A model generated the notes under the pieces. The model was not told the DNA's origin. It searched no databases and was given only the letters and a program-made list of their open reading frames with translations. A stretch of 64,000 nt of DNA, from contig CM050690.1 of the NCBI GenBank assembly GCA_027574665.1, positions 41,283,665 to 41,347,664 on the forward strand, written 5' to 3'. Shown one piece after another: positions 13,401-24,304 of this stretch (its first letter is position 1; each line of letters opens with the position of its first letter). The translations under genes and the position numbers were made by a program. This DNA comes from Rhynochetos jubatus. Lineage: Eukaryota; Chordata; Aves; Eurypygiformes; Rhynochetidae.

Positions 13401-15389
13401 GTGGAATAAATGTTCCTCTTAGTAGCCAACGCAGGTGTGTTCATTCGCAAATGAATCTTAAGTTGGTCTGCAGAATTCAGTCAGTGCTCTTACGTAGGCC
13501 TCTCCATCCCTCTTGTAACCGCCTTAGCTGTGGCAGTAGCTTTCTTCACTTAAACAAGCTAATCTTTCAGTCTTGTGGTAAGTCCTCAAAGCAAAAAAAC
13601 ACCCCTACGCTGAACCCTTTGCCCTTTTCCTCTTGTTTTAAATTGGTTTGTTGGTAATCATTGCTGTGCTTATTTCCTCTAATGTATGTGGCCTTTCCTA
13701 GTTGCATCAAGGTGCTTATTGGTGGGTGTGTATCTCTGAATAAGTAGGTGCAGGAACGGTAATTGTTTCCAATCCTCATGATGTCTTTGGGGGCCCAGAT
13801 GAACCATCATAGGAAATGAATCAGTTGTGGGTTAGTTGGTTTCGTCTTGTATGCAATTGTAAATTTTATGGGATTTTTGGAGGTAGTTTTTACCAGCACT
13901 CAAAAGACATGTTTTTTCTCTCATACCAACTTATTTTCAATTTTTGGATGAGTGCCAATTCTACAAAAGATTTTAATATCAGCATTAACGGTGAGTCTCG
14001 GGGAAAAAAAAAGTCTTAGAGGAGTTCTGTCTGTATGGATAGTAATCCAAGCTGATAGTAGATGCAGACAGTCAAAGCCTCTTAGGCTGAACACGGTAAT
14101 ACTGATGTAGCAAAACCATGGTGTACATCAAAAGCATAATTAGGACGGATGATAGTCTGGTTGAAGGCCACTTGTGATAGGTGTTGATGAGCAGAAAACC
14201 TTGTCATTCAGAAGGGAAGTGGTTATTCTGGTCCTTCTGTCTCCAAAAGCAGAAAAATTAAACTGTCTGAGAAAAAAACCTTAAATAATAGGCCAAAACT
14301 CAACCGTGGCCCTTTCCCTTTCCTTCCTCTCCTGTCTCCAGAGGGGCTACGTAGTTTTCTGGGGTGCTATGAAGTTTCACTTTCATGTGAAAAGGTAAAT
14401 TGGTTCACTCTCAAAAGAAAGTACGTTTCAAATGAGCCTTGCTGTTTGGCAGCAGTGCTGGGGGAGGGAAGCTGGGAGGAGAACTTGGTTTCTCAAGTTC
14501 AATCACTAGCACTTGTTAAGGAGCTAAACTTCAGAGAAAGATGTTTCCTCCTATTCCCTCCAGCCCTTGTTCACAGCTTTTAAAATGTGACCATAAAGGG
14601 GTTTTAATTCTGAAAAAGTATCCCAGAAGCAAGTGATTCTCTGCTCAGTCCCAATTCCTTTACTGTAAAGCAAAAGTATTCTAAAGTAGATGGTGGCATT
14701 TTAATGGATGAAGAAGGAAGGGAGGGAGGATTTCCTTTGGCTTCCTACCCAGCTAAAATCCTTAGTATGTTTTAAAGGTGTGGGTGCTTGGCAGTCTTTT
14801 CTTACAGTCATTTTCTGCAGTTGCTATTTCGGTGCCTTCACTTAGTTCATTAATAGGTTACATTTTTGAGAGAGTCAGACCCTGATGAGCATCTTTCAGG
14901 TCTTGATAACATGTCATAATAACAATTAAAAAGAAATATAACCCTCCGTTCCCAACCCGGGAATTCCTCCAAAAATCTGAAATACAGTATTTTAGGGAGC
15001 GGTACAAACGTATTAATGAATAAACAATGTGGAGAAACATAGCAAAAAGCCATATTTAAGATATTATTTTGTTATGTTACTTCTGCACCCAAAGCTGTTT
15101 TAAGGTTCCTTTCGTGAAATGATTATAGAAATCTTTGATAGCTAGAATTCCATTACAGTCTGGACTAGCATGCTACTGTTGTACAAAAAAATCATTAGCA
15201 GTCATTGCTTTCAAACGTAACAATATTTTTTTGAACTCTGGGGTAGACAGCTTTGAGTTGCCCAGAGGATAATTCCTATAGCTGAGATATTTTCACAGTT
15301 ACGGAAGGAGCTACAGCATCTCATGAAAACCCTGTTACACCCTCACTGAAATGTCATGAAAATAATACCTGTGTTTACTCAGTCCTTTT

Positions 15390-15850
15390 TTATTCAGAAA
15401 GTGGTGTGCGGTGTTCTGTGCTCAGAAAAGGTGTTCTGCCAAGAGCCGGACGACAAGGCAGGCCAAGGAAGCGGAATGTCCCTTGGCTGTGCAGTCAGGC
15501 CAGCCTGCTCCAGGCGAGGGGGAGAGCACTGGACAGGCCCGTCAGGTGGGGAGGAGGGGCAGTTTGTTTATGGGAACCGAAACGATGGATAGTGTCTACA
15601 GCCTGCTGCCTCCGGCCCTGTCCTCTCTCGCTACTGAGCGGTTGTTCAAACCCACCTGGGGATGGGGCCAGGATGGTTTGTGTAGTCTGCCGTGGGCATG
15701 CCTTCTCTGCGCAAACGGGGAAGGACTTGCACATCCTGGTGGGCTGGCGGCGTGGGGCACGACCCCTCTCCTGTGCCACAAGCGCATCTGGAGTTCAGCT
15801 GGGAAGGTCGTGGGCAGAATTAAGATTTTTGCAGTTTAGCGTGGGGTAAG
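15390..15850. other. GC-rich patch, function unknown
   Basis: Base composition shifts abruptly from AT-rich to GC-rich here, with scattered CpG, and three overlapping open frames of up to 147 codons arise simply because stop codons are scarce. None has a recognisable domain. It could be a regulatory element or alternative promoter inside the upstream gene, or an old insertion. Confidence 0.4.
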
Positions 15851-17288
15851 GGATCCTGTTCCAAAACTCATCAGAGATGGGAAGGAGAAAATTTGGCAAG
15901 GGAAGTTGAAGCCACCCGTGTCTGGTGAAGCAGGGGAGCAGCTTCCTGTACATTATTGCCTACTCATGTTTCACCCTTCCTCTTCAAAGCTTGATGAAAG
16001 GTGGTGGCAGAATCCCAGCAGTGCCTGCACTGAATTGGATGCACTCATGGCAGGGACAATCAAAGAACACAGTATGGTTTTATTGCTAGGTAGTGTTTCC
16101 AGATGACAATGAAGTCGCAGGCTAATTAAACCACAGCCCTTGTGTCTCTGTATGGCCGGGACAATAGCGACTAGCTCTCCGTTTCTTTCAAACGCTAGTG
16201 TAATCTGACAGGTGCTTTATGTGTGTGCCCAAATCTATGACCAGTAAAGGGAAACAGCGAGCTGTCACGAACAGGAGATGGAACCATGAGAAATATTTCC
16301 ATTATTTTATTTTGGACCTCATGAGTGATTTTGGGACATAATGAACCATGAATGTGCATTGAAAACACTAACACTGCTGGAGTGAAAATTGGAGTGACGC
16401 TCGCTTACAAAGCAAGCATTTTTGTTAAATATACAGTGCAGAGTGAGGAAAAAAGGTACTGTTGGTAGTTTTAAAAGTTTTATTTGGGGATGATCTAAAC
16501 TTAAATGGATTGGCTAATTATAAAACTTTGTGACTTACTAAATTAATCATGTTGAGAAAAGTAAGGTATGACTTTAATTTACTGTTAGCTGCAGGGGTGC
16601 CTTCACTCTGTGCATTATTTGGTTTTTACGTTTAAAGGGAATAATTTTTATATTCGGTATTTACCGGTAGACACTGTGGAAACTGATGGTATATTCCTAG
16701 TGGTGCTATTTGCATTAAAATACTCATGAAGGTAACTGTTTTAAAACCTCCTAATAGCTCCTGCTTTTCAAAATACTGTATCTGTTAATGGTTGCATTTT
16801 ATTAATTTTTCCTGAGACTATCTCAGTGGACTGAGAGGATCTCCAAGGCTGGAACGGGTGCTTGTGAAAAGTATGGCAGGCGTGTACCTTACGCACATTA
16901 CTTCTAAATGTCCCATGAATTAATTGTAATGTCTGAATTAATTTTAGCTGTAATAGTGCCCTAGGTTTTTGTTGACATTATGTGGTATGCGGTCTCTGTG
17001 TGTAAAACTGTGTGTAAATCTGCGCTAACTATGTGTAAAACTGCATAGTTTCAAGTAATGTTTGTAAAAATCATTTAACAGACCGAGTAAATGGGCGCGT
17101 ATAATCTCACAGCTATTTAAAACTAATATGGTGTATGAGTAATACGTAACCTGCTGGACTGATGCCAATGCAGTGTACTCTAAGAATTGATTCCCTGCTT
17201 TATTTAGTTGCCTTCACAATGACATTTTGACAGTTAGGAATGTAAATAAATACCCAAGTACTTCATTGTGTTTTCTTTTCTTCAACAG

Positions 17289-17336
17289 GACACAACAAGT
17301 ATAGAAAAAATGTCAAACTGTTGTGAAGACATGTAA
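17289..17336 (+). CDS. 3' exon of the unidentified upstream gene
   Basis: A TTTCTTTTCTTCAACAG acceptor precedes the exon. In phase with the exon at 3250-3366 it reads DTTSIEKMSNCCEDM and then TAA at 17334-17336, giving a short hydrophilic tail with a Cys-Cys pair after the membrane segment. The bases around the stop (AT|GTAAGT at 17333) also form a consensus splice donor, so the exon may instead end at 17332 and splice onward. A strong poly-T/TAG acceptor at 18333 would continue the frame for about 21 more residues. If the 7433 microexon is included, the reading frame changes and stops within this exon. The protein is not recognised. Confidence 0.5.
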   Translation, partial: DTTSIEKMSNCCEDM

Positions 17337-18870
17337 GTGCTGTAAAATTTCTGCATTTATTTGCTGAAAAGCTAAAGGAGTAGCTGCTTTTTTTTAACTG
17401 TGTGAGAGGGAAAAGGAACTGGAGGCACTGTTAGGATTATTTTGCATGGTACTGTGCCATGTACTTCCTATCTCTAGCAGCAGCTCACTAATCTTTTCAT
17501 ATTGGTTGTACACAAAGTAGCCTCACATTATTCCATTCCATTCCTTCCAAAGCCAGTGGAACTGTATTTTCTTTGAAGAGTACAGATCAAAAGACACTTT
17601 CTGCTGTGTCTTGACATACATTTCATTGATTCTGAGCTTCTCCTCTGCTTCAAAAGTTGCCTTTGGTTGATTGACGACACAGATAGTTTCTGTTCTCCAA
17701 AGTTGAGTCTCAGCTGCGCGCCGCAATGAAAGAAAAGCTGTATTTGTGATGCTGGGACACAATTCATCAGAGTCCAGTAATGGATCCCCAGCCAACCTGC
17801 ATTGTTCTAGCTGACTGAAGTGCACCATGGGCGTGCTGTCTTTCACTAATAATGCTGTCTTCTGTAGATCGAGGCCCCGAAAGCCATGGCAGCAGACCTT
17901 CTCAGAAGTTTTTGGCACTCGATGGAAGATCCTGTGGTTTATTCCTTTCAGGCAGAGGCAACCACTGTGCGTTCCCTACCACTTTGCCAATCACATCTGA
18001 ACAGATGGATGGTGGGCACAGATGGGTCCTCCATGCTGGAAGTGCGTTACAGGTTTTATGATAATAGGACTATGACAGTCTTCAAGTCAATTAAAATCCA
18101 CCCACCAATTGTAGGCATCACAATGTGCCCCAGGCTTTATTTTAATAGTAGTCTTGATTGTGTTCTGAGATTAATACAAGTTTTATGTATAACTTTAGGC
18201 ATATTTACTTTCAAATTGGCTTTCCAAGGGGATTTCTTTCGTCTTTGAGGATAATACCAAAACCAAATGACTGGAATACAGTATTTGTTTGATACTGGCT
18301 CTTTTGACCTTTTTTTTTTTTTTTTTTTGTAGGAACATGTTTACATTGATTGTTAACTTTTCCACTAAATGTCTTAATTCTGCCTTGAATTTTATTTAAT
18401 GTTTTTATCAGCCGGTCTGTCTAGATAATATTCATGTCTTTTTTCTTTGCTACCTGTGATTCCTTGATACTGCGATTTATTTTATGATATGTAACAGTAA
18501 TCTTGCATCACCACACTGAAAAAGGTAACATTTAAAGCTGAGACAGACTTCTTCCTAAATCTTTCTTAGAGATGTTTTTATAAATACTCGTAAATGTGTG
18601 TGTTTATATATACAGGTCTTTCATCTTACAGTTATCTTGGTGAAAAATATTCATGTCTTTATGTCAACTGAAGCGATAAAATGTTCCAGGGTAAAATATG
18701 CAGGTAGAAAGCATGTTTTCCCTATATCCCCAGGATTTCTTCGCAATAATTCACAAAGAGGTTGTATGGTGCAGATACTAGAATGATTACTTTTTAAAAA
18801 TACAGATTTTATGAGTTAGCATAATGTACCATAAAGAGTATATTGTCAATAAAGTTATATCTTTTATATT
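17337..18870 (+). other. Candidate 3' UTR or terminal exon region
   Basis: If transcription passes the TAA at 17334, this stretch up to the AATAAA at 18848-18853 would be 3' UTR. Alternatively a terminal exon may begin at 18334, after a run of about 20 T and TAG. Both readings share the same poly(A) signal. The opposed 131-codon (minus) and 120-codon (plus) open frames within it have no recognisable domains. Confidence 0.35.
18848..18853 (+). terminator. AATAAA polyadenylation signal, candidate gene end
   Basis: A canonical AATAAA hexamer followed within about 30 bases by a T/GT-rich stretch. It lies on the same strand as, and 1.5 kb beyond, the last supported exon. AATAAA is frequent by chance in AT-rich DNA, so the call rests on context only. 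Confidence 0.35.
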
Positions 18871-20229
18871 TACGTTTGTTTAGTCACGATTAGATGGAAT
18901 TGGTCCTAGTGTTTGTATATGGGAAATGTATGTGAACATATTTTAAAACATTTGTACATAAATACAGATATTTGCTACTAACATGTAAAGTATATTAACT
19001 GAATTAAACAGGGCACTATGTTATTAAATAGGGCACTATGTTAACGTATGATAGCTTGTTGTGGGCCCTTTAAGTAAGGAACTAATTAACCAAAGAAAGC
19101 ATCCTTAAGATTACATCTGGTAAAATGACGATTCCCAAAGTGCTGGCTCAGTTTTGCTGTATCTGGAGAAATTATGTAATTTTTTTTTATAGTCCTCTGT
19201 ATCTATACAAGCGTCAGCATGAGATGTGTGTAATTTTTGAAAATCCTGTGAATTTTTATGAGAAATTAACAGTTTCATTGTTTTCAGTTAGGCTGCTTAC
19301 AGCATTTTTTGTCTAGTCTAACAGGTCTAGGATCCACCTTGAATGACATCCATGCAAGAGGGTAAGAAAAGGTGCAAAATCAGGATGTCATATCTGTAGG
19401 TTATGTTTGGAGAGTAATAGTTTGTTTGTGAACAGTTCACTCAATAAGGACTAGATTTTTCATGATGGGTGTTTTAAGGTCAGTTCTTTTAAAATCCTGA
19501 CACAGTCAGTGCCAGCGTTGGGTGTCCCTTCCTTGCATTAACAGATTTAGACGATCCATTGGCATTTCCACAAGGTGCATTTTAATCATCACTTGAATTT
19601 TAAACCTTTGTAAACTTCTAACGTTTGAAACAACTTTACTTCCCCTCTTCTTTTAAAAATAGAAGCAGTGGGGTTTTTTCATTTAAATTTCAAGCACAGT
19701 GATGAACCCTGTTTTTCGTGGCACTTGTAGAGGTGAGTTTAGAATTTCTTTAAGATGGTATTGGCGGCAGTACTTAAACGAAAGGAAGCTTGAGGAAAGT
19801 GGATTGAAAGGCTGGAGCAGTGCTTGAAATTAAAAAGGTTGTGCATATACATGGAGAAGAAATGGCTGTATTCTTTCTTCTTTTTAAGGAAGCCCGCTGT
19901 TACAGTCTATGTCAAACACATAGGGGAGTAATCGCAATTTTGATATATGTGCCATTATTTAAATGTTTCATGAGAAAAACACAGTATTTTTTAAAAAAAG
20001 GTTTTCATGCTAATCAACGGCCATAGTTAACAAATCATGCACTTGTGAAGCTTATTAAGAAAGAGGATCAAGAATTTTACTATTCTTGATACATTAATTG
20101 TCTGGGCATACAGTTATTGTGATATCCTGGTTTTGGTTAATTTAACAGTGCATGGAGAACCAAGTAAGCCATACAGAATCTGCTCGGTGCTGGCAACCTT
20201 AGTTCTAAGTAGTATATTTAATGTTTGTA

Positions 20230-20720
20230 CATGACGCCCAGTGCAGTACTGGGACCATTGCATTTTGCCTGCTTCGTGCGGACAAAAATCCACCGGCAGC
20301 CCTGATGTCATACTGCGTGCCGTATTCCAGGACTCTCAAGCAAAAGAAAGTACCAGTCGTAGGAAGCCAACGCCGCTATGGCACGGACTGGGACTGAGCA
20401 TGCTCAGAATGAATCTGATGTCCACGTCATGTGGCGTGGCAGGTGGAGGGTTCCCCCGCAGGGCCGCACACTGTGTCCGGGGAGGTAGGGCGGCCTGCCT
20501 CGCTCTCCTGGCATTCTCCGTCGGCCGCCTTGCTCAGCGACGGGGCCCCGTGGCCGCCTGCAGCGCTATGACGCAGTGGTTGTTGGGAGCAAGAATGGCG
20601 TGAGGCGGCACGACGTGGCGCGGGCAGGTGCACGTGCGTGCTAGTGGCAGGGCTGGCTTCTTGGGACTGGAGTGCATCTTAGTTGAGGAGACCGTGCCTC
20701 AGGCCTGCCGCAGGTGAAGG
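20230..20720. promoter_or_regulatory. Orphan CpG island
   Basis: The core at about 20420-20640 contains roughly two dozen CpG dinucleotides in 240 bp, far above the surrounding AT-rich DNA. CRE-like CACGTCA and TGACGCA words and an E-box CACGTG occur within it. These are typical of a vertebrate promoter CpG island, but no coding exon is recognisable on either strand. It may start a non-coding RNA or be a distal regulatory element of NFIA. Open frames of up to 120 codons across it are unrecognised. Confidence 0.5.
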
Positions 20721-21749
20721 TGCAGCGTGCCAGGTTTATATGGAAGGCCTTCAGACTTTTCTTCCAAACCATCAGTTGTAAATTGCAAATTAAAAGCCTG
20801 TGAGTCCAGGGGTGCTTATGTCAGTGACCAAAAGAAGAGCCTCGAGGCTGAAGTATCAGGTGTATGTTTTAGTAAATGCTGTAGATTAAAATCTTGCCTC
20901 ATTCTCGAATAAAAATGGTTAGGTTCACAGATTCACAATTTCTCGAATGTTTTAATGTTGTCGGAATTTTTTGGTAAATGTGCTTTTGCTCAGTCTCCCA
21001 TTCATCCTTAACATTAGGAATCAATGTATAATATGATCAAGGCAGCTGCTTTGTTTTTTATCCCATATTTTTTCTGAGTATGTGAAGGAGAGAAGAGAGA
21101 ATGTGGCGAGGCCATTTTTAGGAGTCACTGAGATTTATTCTTTGAATGACAGGCCTCTAAAATAGTTTAATTATTTTTAAAAAATTTAGCTAATGACCTC
21201 ATCACATTTTTAGTTTATTAGAGTAATGTTTCCGAAACTGATTCTCAGAAAGAGTTGTTCCAGCAGGCAGAGATCAGGTACACTTTTATGATCTAATCTG
21301 AAATCCTTTAAACCTTGAAATCCTTCGAACCTTTAATTTGAAATCCCACTTCTTTCCCTTTAGCTCTCCATCATTTTTTATTTTAGTAGAAACAATTCTT
21401 AAGATTTATTAATGCTTGTCACTGTTATTAATTTTAAAAATCTTATAGACGGTATTAATGACATTCATTTCATCCTAATATAACATCAGAACTACACATG
21501 CGTTATTGAACCCAGGGGATACTGGCTATGAACTTAACAATATTTGATTTCCTGAGGGATACAAAGAAAAGTCAAAGCACTAATAAAAAACAACCTGAAA
21601 ACACTTGAAAATAACTGGTTTATTTGCAGTATGGGGTAGCTCCTGGTAGTACTCAACAATGCTACCTTGCTATCTTCTCATAATAACAGACATTTGAGAT
21701 TTCATTGGAAAAACAAAGATTCTGCATTAAATAATGTTTACCAACCTAT

Positions 21750-21825
21750 CCTCTGATACACAATCATTTTCAGTCTTCAGGAGGATTCCTCTGATACACA
21801 ATCAGTTTCAGTCTTGAGGCGGGTT
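21750..21825. repeat. Tandem duplication, 38-bp unit x 2
   Basis: The unit beginning CCTCTGATACACAATCA occurs at 21750-21787 and again at 21788-21825, with only a few substitutions between copies (for example ATTTTCAG versus GTTTCAG). This is a simple recent tandem duplication with no coding signal. Confidence 0.85.
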
Positions 21826-24285
21826 CCTGAGTAAGGTACCGAGAACCAAGTGATAGGACAGATTTTGAACTGGGCAGCTTCCTCTTTGTTTTGAACCTAA
21901 CGCAGACTAATGTGAACAGAAGGTTTGTAAAAGCCCAGGGAAAACGGAGGTGGGGCCAAAAGGATTGTTTTGATTTGCTACCAAAGTTTACCGAATGCAA
22001 TGAGATTGCAAAAAGCAGGAGTTACACAGTTAGATACGCATGCCATCATTAAATGGTGTCTTCCAGTGTTCATTGTACAGTTGTCCAGTTTTATTCAGTA
22101 AATTATGCCTTTCAGAAATTCCAAATTAATGTTGTGTTTTGTGCTATACCAGGCCATGGTATGCCCATGGACGGAATGTAGGTGGCAAAGACGGCATTTC
22201 GGCACCGACTTTGCAGAGGATTCTGGAAGAGAATCTTTTTCAAGCCAACTTTGCATTCAGATGAAACATATGAGTTAATATAAGAGAATTTTTTTTGTAA
22301 TGCATTATGTACGGTATTTGGCCAACTTCCTTGCCAGCAGTACATGACCTACAGCAGAGCCTTTCCGTCACATGTTTGAGGATGCTGTCACGTTGATGTA
22401 TTATTTACCTTGGCGGTCTCCACCCTTTGTCCTCACCACACGTATTTTGTCACCACAAACCTTTCTTGGCTGTACTTCAGTCTCATTTATTCAAAGTCAC
22501 TTCTGTTGTCATGAATGCTCTACCGCAGCAAGTTACTACCTTGAATGAGGTTGTTCATTCCTCTGCTTACTTTCAACTCCGGTAGCTCTTTTCCCGTCTT
22601 TTCACTGAGCACACAGCAGCATAGAGCTGAAGGCCTACCTGCGGTCATCTTCATATCATCTTGGCCACAACAGGCATTCTGGTAGAGTAGCCTGGGAAGG
22701 TGTGGTGATATGGAGTATTGGTCTGATTTTTAAAAATAAATAGATATAATTTTGATACTCAAATTCTGTGTTTCAGTTTGGGTTTGGGTTGAGAGCAAAG
22801 CAGTCGGTTGCTTAAAAGATTGGAAATCTGTTAAGGATTCTGTACACTGAAATATGCAGAAAGAAGTTGTCACAGCTCTTCATGGGTTTTGAACAAGAAC
22901 AGCCTGGTTTTGCTGTAATAAAGGACATCCAGAGCTTTTTGTAACCTTAAGCATGATTTTGTGTATAATACAGGTTTGACCTTGTTGCTGCCTGAATCTC
23001 GTGACCTAAGCTAGTACATGCGACGTTCTGCTGCTGCCACAGGTACATTTAGCAGCCAGAGATCCATTGCTTTTGTGTCAAAAAAAACCCCTTTTTAAAA
23101 TTGGTCCAGTTGCGAGACTTTAATTCTCACGTACTTGGAATTTTGAGAATAAATTTAATCTATGGATCAGTCTTTATTCACGGACATGACTGTTTTAAAA
23201 TGTGTGTTCTCAGCTGTTCTTCACGTATTTGTGATAACTTATTTTTACTCGTTACTTTATAAAGACATGGTTAATAAAACAGCAAGGGGGATGTCATGAC
23301 AAATCATGTTATCATTCACATTCAGAATAATTCAGGATAATTTGGGATTCACATTATCATGTTCAGGATGAAACAACTAATGATATTGACATGGCATTCG
23401 AGATACAGATGCAATCTTTTGCTTTACAGTAATTAGGAAATTATATATGTAAAATACAATGCTAGAAATACTTGTCCAAACAAATTATTGACAATCTTTG
23501 CTTAAATTAATGTACATATTTGAAAATACATATATATTAAAAAGAATTATTTCAGTGCTGTTTAAAGTTATTTAAAACAGATCAAATGTGACGAGTTCCT
23601 GGTTGGTATGCTGTTTATATCAAAATTTAATTACTGCTGTTACTACTGCACAGTGTCAGGCACCTCATTTGCGTGTTGACTGTCTTGTGTATGCGGTTTT
23701 TAAGGTGCATAGTTCCAGTAGTTAAGAGTGCAGATAATATGCTGGGAGTTGTCTCCTGCAGTAGCAAAGATAAATTTAATTATTTCTCTTACACTAATAA
23801 ACTGAATCTCATTCTAAATTAGTCAAAATATCGGGACTTCAAAACTGTCTTGAGTGATGGCAAGTGATGCTAGGGATTGCTTTTTGGGAAGAATCGGTTC
23901 TTTCTAAATAGAGGTCTGTTCGCGACATACCGCGTGTTTGAATACTTCAGCAGGTGTTGTTCTTCACAAGGCTTCTGTACTTCTTTCTCAGTGGGTGAGG
24001 ATTTGAACCTCAAGATTCATTGAAGCACTTGTATCTGTGTGCTGCGTTACGCCTCGGACTCCAGTTCCGCTTAAATCGCTCCGTGTCACTTTGTGTCATG
24101 CCAAACTACAGCGGGGTGGTTGAAGCCAGTTGTTGCAACAAGTGCCATCTGAGTATTGCCTGTGTAACCAAGAACAGTTCTGATTTACAGTAGAACATGT
24201 GCTTTTCGTGTTAGAAAATATGAAACTTAAATAGTAATTTATGTGTGTTTCGGGGTGAAAAACATTTCTATGCACATTCCTAAGA

Positions 24286-24304
24286 CTGATCTACTGTAGA
24301 TCAG
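24286..24304. repeat. 19-bp palindrome with one central base
   Basis: CTGATCTAC and GTAGATCAG are exact reverse complements, separated by one T. The loop is too short for a stable hairpin, so a dimeric protein site or chance is likelier than an RNA structure. Confidence 0.9.

Larger units (their letters stand above)
3367..17288 (+). other. Presumed introns of the unidentified gene
   Basis: About 13.9 kb between the two best-supported exons of the upstream gene. It holds poly-T runs (about 4111-4126 and 7410-7425), an AAAC-rich run near 8768-8790, a possible microexon at 7433, a possible CR1 scrap near 5575-5603 and a GC-rich patch at 15390-15850. Otherwise it is AT-rich with no supported genes. 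A 179-codon open frame (5292-5831) has no recognisable features and is Cys-rich, as chance frames often are. Confidence 0.5.

Noticed and set aside
15406..15849. Overlapping open frames of 142-147 codons in a GC-rich patch
   Set aside because: Frames are open in several phases and on both strands at once, which reflects stop-codon scarcity, not coding.
17523..17918. 131-codon minus-strand open frame
   Set aside because: No recognisable domain, and it overlaps a plus-strand frame in the likely 3' end of the upstream gene; treated as a chance frame.
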